Part shown: one piece after another, positions 43,850 through 53,459 of the stretch
Position numbering within the stretch: position 1 is the first letter of the stretch
Layout of the letters: each line of letters starts with the position of its first letter
From: Comamonadaceae bacterium
GTDB taxonomy: Bacteria > Pseudomonadota > Gammaproteobacteria > Burkholderiales > Burkholderiaceae_C
Length of the DNA stretch: 64,000 nt
NCBI GenBank assembly: GCA_947373185.1
Contig: CANBWP010000010.1
Location: forward strand, 27,594-91,593
Reading direction: 5' to 3'
Position numbers and translations under genes: made by a program
The notes under the pieces: generated by a model
Seen by the model: only the letters and a program-made list of their open reading frames with translations
What the model was told of the DNA's origin: nothing
Database searches by the model: none

Positions 43850-46087
43850 ATGGCCAACAACAAATCAACCATCATTTACACACTGACCGACGAAGCGCCA
43901 TTGTTGGCCACGGCGGCATTCTTGCCAGTCATCCGCACCTTCACAGAGCCAGCGGGCATTGAGATTGAAACCAGCGACATCTCGGTGGCGGGCCGTATTT
44001 TGGGCGAGTTCCCCGACTACCTCACGCCTCAACAACAAATTCCTGACAACCTGGCAGATTTGGGTCGTCGCACGCTGTTGCCTGAAACAAACATCATCAA
44101 ATTGCCCAACATCAGCGCTTCTGTGCACCAATTGGCCGGTGTCATCAAAGAATTGCAATCCAAAGGATTCCAAGTTCCAGATTACCCAGAAGATCCCAAA
44201 ACAGACGCAGACAAAGCCATTCGTGCGCGCTATTCCAAGTGTTTGGGCAGTGCCGTGAACCCTGTGCTGCGTGAAGGCAACTCAGACCGTCGCGCACCAG
44301 GTGCTGTCAAAAACTTTGCCAAGAAGAACCCTCACAGCATGGGCGAGTGGAGCATGGCTTCGCGCACCCACGTGGCCCATATGAAGCACGGCGACTTCTA
44401 CCACGGCGAAAAATCCATGACCCTGGACAAAGCACGTGATGTGCGCATGGAGTTGACCACCAAGGCCGGTAAAACCCTGGTCCTGAAACCCAAAGTCTCT
44501 TTGCTTGCCGGTGAAATCATCGACAGCATGTTCATGAGCAAAAAAGCACTTTGCGAGTTCTATGAAGAACAAATGGAAGATGCGCGCAAAACAGGCGTGA
44601 TGCTGTCATTGCACGTCAAGGCCACCATGATGAAGGTGTCACACCCCATCGTGTTCGGTCACGCTGTCAAGATTTTCTACAAAGAAGCCTTTGAAAAGCA
44701 TGGCAAGTTGTTTGATGAACTGGGTGTCAACGTCAACAACGGCATGGTCAATCTGTACGAAAAGATTGCAACCTTGCCAACGTCCAAGCATGAAGAAATC
44801 ATCCGTGATTTGCATGCTTGCCACGAGCACCGACCAGAATTGGCCATGGTGGACTCGGCCAAAGGCATCACCAACTTGCACGCCCCCAACGATGTGATCG
44901 TTGACGCTTCCATGCCCGCCATGATTCGCATTGGCGGCAAGATGTGGGGCGCAGACGGCAAACCCAAGGACACCAAAGCGGTCATTCCTGAATCAACATT
45001 TGCCCGTATATACCAAGAAATCATCAATTTCTGCAAAACAAACGGCAACTTTGATCCCCGCACCATGGGCACAGTGCCTAACGTGGGATTGATGGCACAA
45101 CAAGCCGAAGAATATGGCTCACACGACAAGACTTTTGAAATTGCCCAAGCGGGTGTTGCCAACATTGTTGACATCGCGACCGGTGAGGTTTTGCTGTCAC
45201 AAAACGTGGAAGAAGGCGATATCTGGCGCATGTGCCAAGTGAAAGATGCACCCATCCGCGACTGGGTCAAATTGGCGGTGACGCGCGCTCGCAACTCCGG
45301 CATGCCTGCCGTTTTCTGGCTCGACGCTTACCGCCCTCACGAAGCCGAACTGATCAAAAAAGTTGAAACTTACCTGAAAGACCACGACACCAAAGGTTTG
45401 GACATTCAAATCATGTCGCAAGTTCGTGCCATGCGTTACAGCTTGGAGCGCGTCATTCGCGGTTTGGACACCATCTCCGTGACTGGCAATATTCTGCGCG
45501 ACTACCTCACTGACTTGTTCCCCATCATGGAGTTGGGAACCAGCGCCAAAATGTTGTCCGTCGTGCCTTTGATGGCGGGCGGCGGCATGTACGAAACCGG
45601 TGCGGGCGGTTCAGCCCCCAAACACGTCAAGCAACTGGTGGAAGAAAACCACTTGCGTTGGGACTCCTTGGGCGAGTTCTTGGCGCTGGCTGTGTCTTTG
45701 GAAGACATGGGCATTAAGACTGGCAATGAAAAAGCCAAGATCTTGGCCAAAACATTGGACGCAGCCACCGGCTCTTTGTTGGGCAACAACAAGAACCCTT
45801 CTACCAAAACGGGTGAGCTCGACAACCGCGGCAGCCAGTTCTATCTGGCGATGTACTGGGCACAAGAACTTGCTGCACAGACAGCCGATAAAGAATTACA
45901 AGCCAAATTTGCACCTTTGGCCAAGTCACTCACAGAGAACGAGAAGAAAATCGTTGATGAGTTGAAGGCTGTTCAAGGACAAGCGGTGGACATTGGCGGT
46001 TACTACAAGCCATCTCAAGAGTTGCTGAACAAAGTCATGTGCCCAAGCAACACCTTCAATGCCTTGATTCAAGCGGCAAAAAGCTAA
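43850..46087 (+). CDS. icd: NADP-dependent isocitrate dehydrogenase, monomeric type
   Basis: A 745-residue cytoplasmic TCA enzyme (isocitrate to 2-oxoglutarate plus NADPH) of the monomeric IDH-II family. Length and segments such as [60 protein letters not shown] and [20 protein letters not shown] are diagnostic. GAGGA lies 5 nt before the ATG. A strong terminator follows, so it is monocistronic. High codon regularity suggests good expression. Confidence 0.97.
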   Translation: MANNKSTIIYTLTDEAPLLATAAFLPVIRTFTEPAGIEIETSDISVAGRILGEFPDYLTPQQQIPDNLADLGRRTLLPETNIIKLPNISASVHQLAGVIKELQSKGFQVPDYPEDPKTDADKAIRARYSKCLGSAVNPVLREGNSDRRAPGAVKNFAKKNPHSMGEWSMASRTHVAHMKHGDFYHGEKSMTLDKARDVRMELTTKAGKTLVLKPKVSLLAGEIIDSMFMSKKALCEFYEEQMEDARKTGVMLSLHVKATMMKVSHPIVFGHAVKIFYKEAFEKHGKLFDELGVNVNNGMVNLYEKIATLPTSKHEEIIRDLHACHEHRPELAMVDSAKGITNLHAPNDVIVDASMPAMIRIGGKMWGADGKPKDTKAVIPESTFARIYQEIINFCKTNGNFDPRTMGTVPNVGLMAQQAEEYGSHDKTFEIAQAGVANIVDIATGEVLLSQNVEEGDIWRMCQVKDAPIRDWVKLAVTRARNSGMPAVFWLDAYRPHEAELIKKVETYLKDHDTKGLDIQIMSQVRAMRYSLERVIRGLDTISVTGNILRDYLTDLFPIMELGTSAKMLSVVPLMAGGGMYETGAGGSAPKHVKQLVEENHLRWDSLGEFLALAVSLEDMGIKTGNEKAKILAKTLDAATGSLLGNNKNPSTKTGELDNRGSQFYLAMYWAQELAAQTADKELQAKFAPLAKSLTENEKKIVDELKAVQGQAVDIGGYYKPSQELLNKVMCPSNTFNALIQAAKS

Positions 46088-46139
46088 ACGCCTGCGTTCG
46101 ATACATTTGGCGCCAGCTTCATCACTGCGCCAGAAACCC

Positions 46140-46165
46140 AAAAAGCCGCGTTTTGCGGCTTTTTT
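46140..46165 (+). terminator. Rho-independent terminator of icd
   Basis: The stem AAAAGCCGC / GCGGCTTTT with a GTTTT loop and a T-run, 52 bp after the icd stop. Confidence 0.93.
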
Positions 46166-46211
46166 CATGGTTCTTTGTGCCACTCAAAGTGCGAATGAAA
46201 CGCTGTGCGTG

Positions 46212-46598
46212 CTATTCGAACAGGTCAGTTTGATTCACATCCGCATCTTTGGTCTTCAACATATTTGCTTTGGTCTTCGGCGCTATGTTGGTCGCACCCT
46301 TGATGGGAGACAACTCCAAGATCGCAGGGACCCGAAGGGCTTTGCTGACTGCGGGATGAACGGTTGCCACCTCAGGTTTTGCCGTTAACGCGATCGGCCA
46401 TCGCTTAAGTCGCTTTAATTCGCCACGGTTCATACAGCGGTAAATAGCGAGAAGTTCGCCTTGGGCCTGCGCTTCCAGTAAAACATATTCCTTTCCCATG
46501 AAAACAGCCTCTCTGCCCATGACAGACAGGCTACCTTCACTGCTCTTGAGGTCAGTGCGTGAATAGGCGGTGATCGCCCGAAGGATGCGCTTGTTCAT
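46212..46598 (-). CDS. Hypothetical protein
   Basis: A 128-residue basic protein (MNKRILRAITAYSRTDLKSS, AIYRCMNRGELKRLKRWPIA, NMLKTKDADVNQTDLFE) with no recognised domain, signal peptide or membrane segment. The acidic NQTDLFE end after a Lys-rich stretch resembles a short interaction tail; (Q)xxDLF is reminiscent of a beta-clamp-binding motif, but this is only a resemblance. AGGT precedes the ATG. It lies alone between the icd terminator and a long inverted repeat just upstream of its start. Codon use is weaker than in its neighbours. Confidence 0.5.
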   Translation of the reverse strand: MNKRILRAITAYSRTDLKSSEGSLSVMGREAVFMGKEYVLLEAQAQGELLAIYRCMNRGELKRLKRWPIALTAKPEVATVHPAVSKALRVPAILELSPIKGATNIAPKTKANMLKTKDADVNQTDLFE

Positions 46599-46620
46599 TC
46601 ATACCTCTAGTTGGTCAACT

Positions 46621-46668
46621 TATTGTTATGTACCTATTAGTTGCACGACTTATAGGTAGATAACAATA
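46621..46668. repeat. Large imperfect inverted repeat (20-bp arms, 8-nt loop)
   Basis: The arms 46621-46640 and 46649-46668 are complementary at 18 of 20 positions (left arm TATTGTTATGTACCTATTAG), with loop TTGCACGA. It lies 22 bp upstream of the hypothetical gene's ATG and 32 bp beyond the TauE stop. It is AT-rich and has no T-run. It could be an operator, a small structured RNA or a recombination site. Confidence 0.75.
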
Positions 46669-46700
46669 TGTTAGCAAACTATCCATTGATCAACAATCAC

Positions 46701-47444
46701 TTACGCAATCGCAGCATCCCAAATCAATTTCAAAGAAACAGCGAAGAGACTGGCCTGAACAAATTTAAAAAACCAAACGTCGGCAATTCTCCGCGTCAGG
46801 TAGGCCCCCAAGAAAGTTCCCGTCAAAGCAAAAGGCACCAGCACAGCGGCCTGCATCAAGTCATCAAGGCTGTAAGGACTGAGGTTTTGATAGGGCAAAA
46901 TTTTCGAGAAATTGATGATGGCAAACAAAATGGTGGCCGTTCCCGCAAATTCAGCCTTGGACAGTTTTTGGGGCAACACAAAAATTTGAAAAGGCGGCCC
47001 ACCCGCATGGGCAATGAAACTTGTGAAGCCCGCCATACCGCCCCAGAAAATCCCTTTCGTCAAAGTGGCAGGCGCCGCAACATCACCCTGCCCTCGTTTG
47101 AACCATGTCTGCAGACAAAAGCCCACGCCAACCAAGCCAATGATGAATTTGATCATTGACTCCGAAATGAAGGAAGCCGTGTACCAACCGACAAAAACGC
47201 CTACCAAACCTGCTGGCACCAATATTTTCAAATTGATCGCACTGTATTGACGGCGGTACAGCCAGACACCGACGACATCCGAAATGACAAAGAGTGGCAA
47301 CAACAAAACGGCTGCTTTGACTGGCGACATGACCAAAGAAAGCAAAGGCACGGACATCATGCCGACCATGGGCAGACCGCCTTTAGACATGCCAATGAGC
47401 ATGGCGGCCATGCTGGCCAAGACCAAATAATGATTGAATTCCAT
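46701..47444 (-). CDS. TauE/SafE-family sulfite or organic anion exporter
   Basis: A 247-residue inner-membrane protein with about eight hydrophobic segments and TauE/SafE features (LIGMSKGGLPMVGMMSVPLL, VGWYTASFISESMIKFIIG, WGGMAGFTSFIAHAGGPPFQ). Members export sulfite, sulfoacetate or related anions; the substrate here is not known. ATG 47444 begins directly with the first helix; longer in-frame starts (47474, 47516) add a charged leader and are less likely. It is divergent from the class V aminotransferase gene. Confidence 0.88.
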   Translation of the reverse strand: MEFNHYLVLASMAAMLIGMSKGGLPMVGMMSVPLLSLVMSPVKAAVLLLPLFVISDVVGVWLYRRQYSAINLKILVPAGLVGVFVGWYTASFISESMIKFIIGLVGVGFCLQTWFKRGQGDVAAPATLTKGIFWGGMAGFTSFIAHAGGPPFQIFVLPQKLSKAEFAGTATILFAIINFSKILPYQNLSPYSLDDLMQAAVLVPFALTGTFLGAYLTRRIADVWFFKFVQASLFAVSLKLIWDAAIA

Positions 47445-47555
47445 GAACAAGGACTTTTTGACTTCGTCCCGCATTTTGAAGCAAAGAATTGCAACTCGCG
47501 TCAACCTGTGAGACATCTTCTGAAGGTTGAGGTTGGCTCTGCTAAAGTGCTTTGC

Positions 47556-48758
47556 ATGAACTCACCCATCACCCCCCGTCTACCCGGCATCCGATTTGTC
47601 CATTCCCCCGGCCCCACCCATGTGCCGGACGAAGTCATGCACGCCATGCAAAGACCCATGACAGATCTGGCCGACCCCAGGGTGGCCGCCTTGGTCGCAG
47701 CTTGCGAAAAAGGCATGAAGTCACTGCTGAAATCACCCCAATCCGATATCTTCTTTTACGCCAGCAATGGTCATGGCGTTTGGGAGGCTGCAGCAGCCAA
47801 CTTGGCCTCCGATCAGCACAGTTTGCTCATTGCGGGTTCGGGCCACTTTTCGGATCAATGGGCCCTTCAAACCGAAGCCTTGGGACTGTCAGTCTTGCGC
47901 ACGCCACACACCGCAGGCCACCGAATTGACACACAAGCCATTTGCAAAGCCCTCAAAGAAGACACGGAACACCGCATTTCGGCCGTCATGGTCGTTCATA
48001 CCGATACCGCCAGCGGCATCACCAGCGATCTGATGGCCATAAGGCAGGTCATGGACCAATGCAAACATCCCGCGCTTTATGTGGTGGATGTGGTGGCATC
48101 GCTTGGTGCTGCGCCGTTTGACATGGACGCTTTGGGCGTCGATGTCTGCTTGGGAAGCTCGCAAAAAGGCCTCATGATGCCGCCTGGTTTGGGCTTTGTA
48201 GCCGTCAACGCCAAAGCCTTCGCATGGTCGCAAGCGCATGCCAAACCCCGCTTTTACTGGAGCTGGCTGGAACGTAAAACCAATACGCAATCAGAAAAAT
48301 TTTGCGGCACACCGCCCCTTGCCCATTTGGCAGGACTTGAAGTTTCTCTGGGCTTGCTTCAAGCCGAAGGCCTCGACGCCGTCTTTGCACGCCACCAACG
48401 TTTAGGCGGCGCCGTCAGAGCCGCCGTCACCGCATGGTCAAGCGCGAACAGTTTGAAACTTCATTGCTTGGACCCTGAAGGTTTTTCAGCCTCTGTGACC
48501 GCCATCGAAGTCGCTCTTGGCATTGACCCTGAAGCCTTGCGCGTGGTGGCGCGTGAAAAGTTTCAAGTGGCCATGGCCGGTGGACTTGGGCCTTTGGCAG
48601 GTCGCGTATTTCGGATCGGCCATTTGGGCGATATGAACGAGCCCATGATTTTGGGTGCTTTGGCAGGCATTGAAGCCGCGATGACGGTGCAAAAAGTACC
48701 TTATGGGCCCAACGGCATGGCTGCGGCCATTGCCTATTTAGCCCAACACACCCCTTGA
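47556..48758 (+). CDS. Class V aminotransferase (serine-glyoxylate/alanine-glyoxylate type)
   Basis: A 400-residue PLP enzyme of fold type I. Landmarks are the N-terminal SPGPTHVPDEVMHAM, FFYASNGHGVWEAAAANLAS, the aspartate strand YVVDVVASLGAAPFDMD and the PLP-lysine loop LGSSQKGLMMPPGLGFVAV. The family includes serine-glyoxylate and alanine-glyoxylate aminotransferases of photorespiration-like and serine-cycle metabolism. The frame is open for 300 nt upstream, but ATG 47556 starts the conserved N-terminus. Stand-alone gene. Confidence 0.9.
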   Translation: MNSPITPRLPGIRFVHSPGPTHVPDEVMHAMQRPMTDLADPRVAALVAACEKGMKSLLKSPQSDIFFYASNGHGVWEAAAANLASDQHSLLIAGSGHFSDQWALQTEALGLSVLRTPHTAGHRIDTQAICKALKEDTEHRISAVMVVHTDTASGITSDLMAIRQVMDQCKHPALYVVDVVASLGAAPFDMDALGVDVCLGSSQKGLMMPPGLGFVAVNAKAFAWSQAHAKPRFYWSWLERKTNTQSEKFCGTPPLAHLAGLEVSLGLLQAEGLDAVFARHQRLGGAVRAAVTAWSSANSLKLHCLDPEGFSASVTAIEVALGIDPEALRVVAREKFQVAMAGGLGPLAGRVFRIGHLGDMNEPMILGALAGIEAAMTVQKVPYGPNGMAAAIAYLAQHTP

Positions 48759-48791
48759 TGGCGTCAAGTTAAGCGACATCGCCACTGTCGC

Positions 48792-50054
48792 TTAACTGTG
48801 GTCGTGCTGCGGTATTTCCAATGACTGGTAAAGCGGCAAAATATTTGCGCGAATTTGTTCAAAGTGACGCGCGTAAACCAAGGCGGCCATCAAACCCACT
48901 GCGCCAAACAAAGCCAAAGCATATTGACTGCCAATTTCATGGGCCAGCCAACCTGAAGTCAATGAACCAATCGGCGACATTCCCAAAAAGGACATGACAT
49001 ATAAGGCTGCCACACGACCCCTTAACTCATCGGGCACAATGCTTTGAAGGACCGTATTGGTTGAGGCAGCCGTCAGCATCATGCTCAAAGCGGACACAAA
49101 CAGCATGGGCAATGCCAGCCACAAACTGGGGGCAAATGAAAAAGCCACCAAACTCACACTGGCCACACCTGCACTCCATCCAATCACTTTGAACAAACCT
49201 CGAATGTTGGTGCGTGAGGCCAAATACAACATGCCACAAACCGCACCGAGACCGGCAGAACTCAGCAACAGGCCCAGCGTTTTGGAGTCTCCCTGAAATC
49301 GCTGACTGGCAAACCAAGGCATGAGTGAGCCATAAGACTGCAAACAAAAACTGCTGATGGCCAACAACAAGAGCGCGCAACGGCTAGGAAAAAATCCATA
49401 GGCATAGTCCAGCCCCGCCATCAACTGATTCAAGATGCCGGCATGTGCATGCCGAGACACATGGATGGCAATGTGCGTGGCTTTGAGGGCAAACAACACC
49501 GCCAAACGCATGACGCAGTTCAAGGCAAAACTCCAAACCTCGCCCAAACTGGCTGTCACCAAGCCACCCAGCATGGGGCCAATAAAGCGCGCACCATTCA
49601 TCACCGTTGAATTGAGCGCAATGGCATTGGTCAGCTCTTGCCGGTTGGGCAGCAACTTGGAAATCAAGGATTGTCTGGCTGGCGCATCAAAGGCATTGCC
49701 CAAGCCCAAAACGAGATTGCCCACCACGATGTGCCAAGCCGCCATGTGACCACTGAGCATCAATCCCAACATGACCAAAGCCTGCAACATGGCCAAGGTA
49801 TTGGTGGCATAAAGAACCCGTTTGACATCCAAGCGATCAATCAACACACCTGCAAAGGGTGTGATGAGCAACATGGGAATTTGCAAAGCAAATGCGGCCA
49901 GGCCCAACATCAGGGTCGAGCCGGAAAGACTGTAGACCAACCAGCTCGTGGCGATCAACTGCACCCAATTGCCAATTTGAGACGTTCCCTGTCCCAAAAT
50001 GAACAAACGAAAATTTCGATGCTGAAGCGCTCGCAGGCTATGGGGTAGTTTCAT
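48792..50054 (-). CDS. MFS exporter (EntS/MFS_3 type)
   Basis: A 420-residue 12-helix transporter of the enterobactin-exporter-like MFS_3 group: RNFRLFILGQGTSQIGNWVQ, FAGVLIDRLDVKRVLYATN, LGNAFDAPARQSLISKLLPN and LRGRVAALYVMSFLGMSPIG. Substrate unknown. It begins inside the last 17 nt of the upstream MFS gene, so the two exporters are co-translated. Its end lies 34 bp from the convergent aminotransferase stop. Confidence 0.9.
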   Translation of the reverse strand: MKLPHSLRALQHRNFRLFILGQGTSQIGNWVQLIATSWLVYSLSGSTLMLGLAAFALQIPMLLITPFAGVLIDRLDVKRVLYATNTLAMLQALVMLGLMLSGHMAAWHIVVGNLVLGLGNAFDAPARQSLISKLLPNRQELTNAIALNSTVMNGARFIGPMLGGLVTASLGEVWSFALNCVMRLAVLFALKATHIAIHVSRHAHAGILNQLMAGLDYAYGFFPSRCALLLLAISSFCLQSYGSLMPWFASQRFQGDSKTLGLLLSSAGLGAVCGMLYLASRTNIRGLFKVIGWSAGVASVSLVAFSFAPSLWLALPMLFVSALSMMLTAASTNTVLQSIVPDELRGRVAALYVMSFLGMSPIGSLTSGWLAHEIGSQYALALFGAVGLMAALVYARHFEQIRANILPLYQSLEIPQHDHS

Positions 50055-51216
50055 GCGGCTTCATCTGTGCCTCATTGGGCAAAAAGAGAACGATCAAGGC
50101 TCCCAGCGCGGCCACCCCGGTCAGGCCCATCATCAACTGCGTAAAACCAGCCACCTTCACGACGGGGCCTAACATGTAGACCGCCAAGGAGCTGATGCCG
50201 AAAGAAATGGCGATTCGGGTGCCACTCACTCTCGAGCGCATGGCGTCGTCGATGTAGCGAACCACCATGGTGTCGCTGAAAGGAATGGCGCCGAACACCA
50301 TGACCATGTAACCAATGGCCGCCACATACCAAGTCCAACCTGAACTTTGAGAGGCCACACCAAACATGACAATTTGCAAAAATAAAACCATGAAAAACAA
50401 GGGCTTGACGGGAAACCAATCGAGCAAACGCCCCACGACCAATTGCGCCAAGGACGCCAGCGCATAAATGCAGGCCAACAAAATGCCCAACTGCGAAGGA
50501 TCTTCCACCAAACCATGCAATCGTTCCGCCAATAACTGGGCATTGCCGTTGGTCGTGATGTTGAACAACAAGCTCGTCGTGGTAGCGGTCGCCACCATGA
50601 CCGCAAAGGTTCGCCATGCCAAATGTTGGGGCAGGTGAACCGCGCGTGTTTTCTTTTTGGCCGGCGCACCCGACTCGTGGGGGGCAAACAATGCAAAGGC
50701 CACACCGCACCCCATCGCCACCATGCCTGGCACCACAAATGCGACTCGCCAGCCTTGCCAGGCGACCAAGAAACCCGTTGAAAGCGCCGCCACGGCAATG
50801 CCCAAATTGCCAGCCAACCCATTCACACCAATGGTCAAGCCCGGGCGAGTTGAGTGTTGCACCAGCATCGGAATGCCCACTGGGTGGTAGATGGCAGAGA
50901 AAACACCCAGCACGGTCAGGGCAGCAGCCATCTGAAGAGGGGTTTGGGTCAGTGCCACCAGGATGGCTGAGGCACCCATGCCAAAGTAAAACAACAACAT
51001 CATTTGACGCCGTCCCCACAGGTCGCCCAGTCGCCCCGCGGGGATCGAACCCAAACCAAACATCAAGAAGGCGCCCACGGTGTAAGGCATCATGTCTTCC
51101 CACCGGCCGACGCCAAAATCGCTGGCGATGGCACTGACCGCCGTTGCAAAAATCAGCAAGAACAAATGGTCAAGGGCGTGGCCTACATTCAATAGCAAAG
51201 AGGGAATCAATGGCAT
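50038..51216 (-). CDS. MFS transporter (Fsr-like)
   Basis: A 392-residue 12-helix transporter. Segments LLLNVGHALDHLFLLIFATA, GSIPAGRLGDLWGRRQMML and the FSAIYHPVGIPMLV helix resemble the fosmidomycin-resistance (Fsr)-like branch. Substrate unknown. It overlaps the following MFS gene by 17 nt. Its ATG faces the Bug-family gene at 51368 across a 151-bp divergent promoter region. Confidence 0.9.
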   Translation of the reverse strand: MPLIPSLLLNVGHALDHLFLLIFATAVSAIASDFGVGRWEDMMPYTVGAFLMFGLGSIPAGRLGDLWGRRQMMLLFYFGMGASAILVALTQTPLQMAAALTVLGVFSAIYHPVGIPMLVQHSTRPGLTIGVNGLAGNLGIAVAALSTGFLVAWQGWRVAFVVPGMVAMGCGVAFALFAPHESGAPAKKKTRAVHLPQHLAWRTFAVMVATATTTSLLFNITTNGNAQLLAERLHGLVEDPSQLGILLACIYALASLAQLVVGRLLDWFPVKPLFFMVLFLQIVMFGVASQSSGWTWYVAAIGYMVMVFGAIPFSDTMVVRYIDDAMRSRVSGTRIAISFGISSLAVYMLGPVVKVAGFTQLMMGLTGVAALGALIVLFLPNEAQMKPHETTP

Positions 51217-51367
51217 GTCGGCTTCAAGGGAAAGTCAGAGCTGACATTAAACCTCGAAAATCAGGTCACGCTGTCACCTGAGTTCACACCAACAAGGGAA
51301 TATCCTGTGCTCAAAAAGTGAAAACTCCCCTAGGCTTGAGCTTCATTTTGACCTTGAGGAGTTTGGC

Positions 51368-52396
51368 ATGTCATCGATTCGCGCCCTGTTGCCGGCAGTC
51401 AATTGCAGTCCCCTGCGTCCTGTACTGACCCTTGTTCCTAGTCTGGCTTTGTGCTTGGCCAGTTTGCTCGTCGCAGCCCCAGCAGCCCTGGCTCAGGCTT
51501 TTCCCAACAAGCCCATTCGACTGGTCTGTCCTTTTCCGCCTGGTGGCGCAGTTGACATCGCCTCACGCGCCATTGCACAAGAGTTGTCTAAAAGTTTAGG
51601 ACAGCCTGTCACAGTAGACAACAAGCCAGGCGCAGGCGGCAACATTGGCAGCGCCGACGTCGCACGCTCCAATCCCGATGGCTACACCTTGCTCATGACC
51701 ACCAGTGGCATTCAAGCCATCAACCCAGCACTTTATGCCAAGATGCCATTTGACACCGTCAAGGACTTAGCACCCGTGTCCGTGTTGGTCTCCCTCAACA
51801 ACGTCTTGGTGGTTCACCCGTCGGTCAAGGCCAACTCAGTGGCTGAGGTTGTTGCGCTGGCAAAGTCCCAGTCTGGCGGCATCAACTACGCCTCCAGCGG
51901 CAGCGGCACCAGCATCCACATGTCGGGTGAAATGTTTCGCTCGCTCACCAATGCCAACATGACGCACATTCCCTATAAAGGCAGTGCCCCCGCCTTGAAC
52001 GATCTCCTGGGTGGTCAAGTCATGATGATGTTTGACAACATTCCCTCGGCCATGCCCCACATCAAGGCAGGCAAACTCCGAGCCTTGGCCACTACAGGCG
52101 CAAAGCGCGACCCTTCATTGCCCGACCTGCCCACCATCGCCGAAGCAGGTGTTGCGGGTTACGAGTCTGGCGTTTGGTTCGGATTGGTTGTTGCAGCGAA
52201 CACCCCCAAAGACATCATCAACAAGCTCAACGCAGAGGTTGTCAAAGGCGCCAAGTCACCTGAGTTTGTCAAACGCATGACCGATTTAGGCTACATTATT
52301 TTGGCAACCAGCCCAGACACCATGGCTGAGATGAACAGGGCAGAAATTCAACGCTGGGGACCCATTGTGAAATCCTCTGGCGCCAAGGCTGATTAA
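51368..52396 (+). CDS. Bug/TctC-family periplasmic solute-binding protein
   Basis: A 342-residue Bug protein with a long signal sequence ending near ALAQA, then [60 protein letters not shown] and [20 protein letters not shown]. It is the third orphan Bug receptor of the window. The hydroxyacid dehydrogenase starts 38 nt downstream, so its ligand may be a hydroxy- or keto-acid (inference from position). Confidence 0.93.
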   Translation: MSSIRALLPAVNCSPLRPVLTLVPSLALCLASLLVAAPAALAQAFPNKPIRLVCPFPPGGAVDIASRAIAQELSKSLGQPVTVDNKPGAGGNIGSADVARSNPDGYTLLMTTSGIQAINPALYAKMPFDTVKDLAPVSVLVSLNNVLVVHPSVKANSVAEVVALAKSQSGGINYASSGSGTSIHMSGEMFRSLTNANMTHIPYKGSAPALNDLLGGQVMMMFDNIPSAMPHIKAGKLRALATTGAKRDPSLPDLPTIAEAGVAGYESGVWFGLVVAANTPKDIINKLNAEVVKGAKSPEFVKRMTDLGYIILATSPDTMAEMNRAEIQRWGPIVKSSGAKAD

Positions 52397-52434
52397 GCGA
52401 CCTCAACGCCCGTCAATATGGCAGAAATAAATCC

Positions 52435-53409
52435 ATGAACTCCGTTTTCAAAATTGTTTTCCACGGCGACAACGCTGGCAACTTCCGCCCAGGCATGGAG
52501 GGCTTGCTTCATCATCCTCACCAGATCGTTTCGGTATCGCAGCGCATTGACTTGCCTGGCGAAAAAGAACATTTTGAAACCGCAGATGTCGTAGTCGGCA
52601 TTGCCTTGAATGCCAGCATGCCGACACCGCAGAAAATGAAACTTCTGCAGGCACCGTCAGCTGGCACCGATGGCATTGCACGCGAGTGCCTGCCTGCTGG
52701 CAGTCAATTGGCCAATTGTTTTGGTCACGAAAATGCCATTGCAGAGTTTGTCATGGCGGCGTTGCTGGCACGCCATGTGCCACTGAATGACGCAGACCAA
52801 GCCCTGAGAAAAGGTGAATGGCGATATTTTGCGGGACGCCCTGGCGCGCTGCGAACAGAATTGGGCATGCAAACCTTGGGCCTCGTGGGCTTTGGCCACA
52901 TTGCCAAAACCTTGGCTGAAAGGGCCAAAGCATTTGGCATGCGCATTGCGGTGGCCAACCGAAGTCCCATTCATACCGATCTGGTTGATCAAAGCTTTCT
53001 CCTCTCCGATTTGAACAGCTTGATGGCTTGCAGTGATGTGGTCGTGGTGACCTTGCCATTGACCGAGAACACCCGCGCACTGGTCAACGCCATGGCCATT
53101 GGCGCTATGCGCTCAGACGCTGTTTTGATCAACGTCGGACGCGGTGCGGTCATTGATGAAGCGGCACTGTTTCAGGCACTGCAAAGCAAACAAATCGCCG
53201 GCGCCATCATTGACACTTGGTACCAATACCCCACCTCTGAGACGGCCACATGTGCGCCCTCTCAATATGACTTTGCCAGTCTGGGCAATGTGCTCATGAC
53301 GCCCCACATGTCTGGCTGGACAGAGGGCACCGTGCAACGGCGCAAGCAAACCATTGCCGACAACATCAATCGATTGAGCGAAGGCAAAGCCTTGCTGAAT
53401 GTTCTCTGA
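52435..53409 (+). CDS. D-2-hydroxyacid dehydrogenase family protein
   Basis: A 324-residue NAD(P)-dependent reductase. The Rossmann loop is LGLVGFGHIAKTLAERAKAF; catalytic elements are VVVTLPLTENTRALVN, INVGRGAVIDEAAL (Arg) and VLMTPHMSGWTEG (His). The family interconverts 2-oxo and D-2-hydroxy acids such as glyoxylate, hydroxypyruvate and 2-ketogluconate. The next cluster processes gluconate/idonate, so ketogluconate reduction is conceivable. It converges on the LacI gene. Confidence 0.9.
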   Translation: MNSVFKIVFHGDNAGNFRPGMEGLLHHPHQIVSVSQRIDLPGEKEHFETADVVVGIALNASMPTPQKMKLLQAPSAGTDGIARECLPAGSQLANCFGHENAIAEFVMAALLARHVPLNDADQALRKGEWRYFAGRPGALRTELGMQTLGLVGFGHIAKTLAERAKAFGMRIAVANRSPIHTDLVDQSFLLSDLNSLMACSDVVVVTLPLTENTRALVNAMAIGAMRSDAVLINVGRGAVIDEAALFQALQSKQIAGAIIDTWYQYPTSETATCAPSQYDFASLGNVLMTPHMSGWTEGTVQRRKQTIADNINRLSEGKALLNVL

Positions 53410-53459
53410 GCCGATGCTTGCGCATTGGAAACGTGCCTCTCTGGCCCGTGTCGCAGTCA

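Noticed and set aside
47247..47555. N-terminal extension of the class V aminotransferase
   Set aside because: It would lie antisense over the TauE gene; the conserved N-terminus starts at ATG 47556.
50072..51103. Long alternative frame within the MFS gene on the same strand
   Set aside because: Its composition (Gly/Arg/His/Cys-rich) is typical of an out-of-frame shadow; the MFS frame has 12 helices and motifs.
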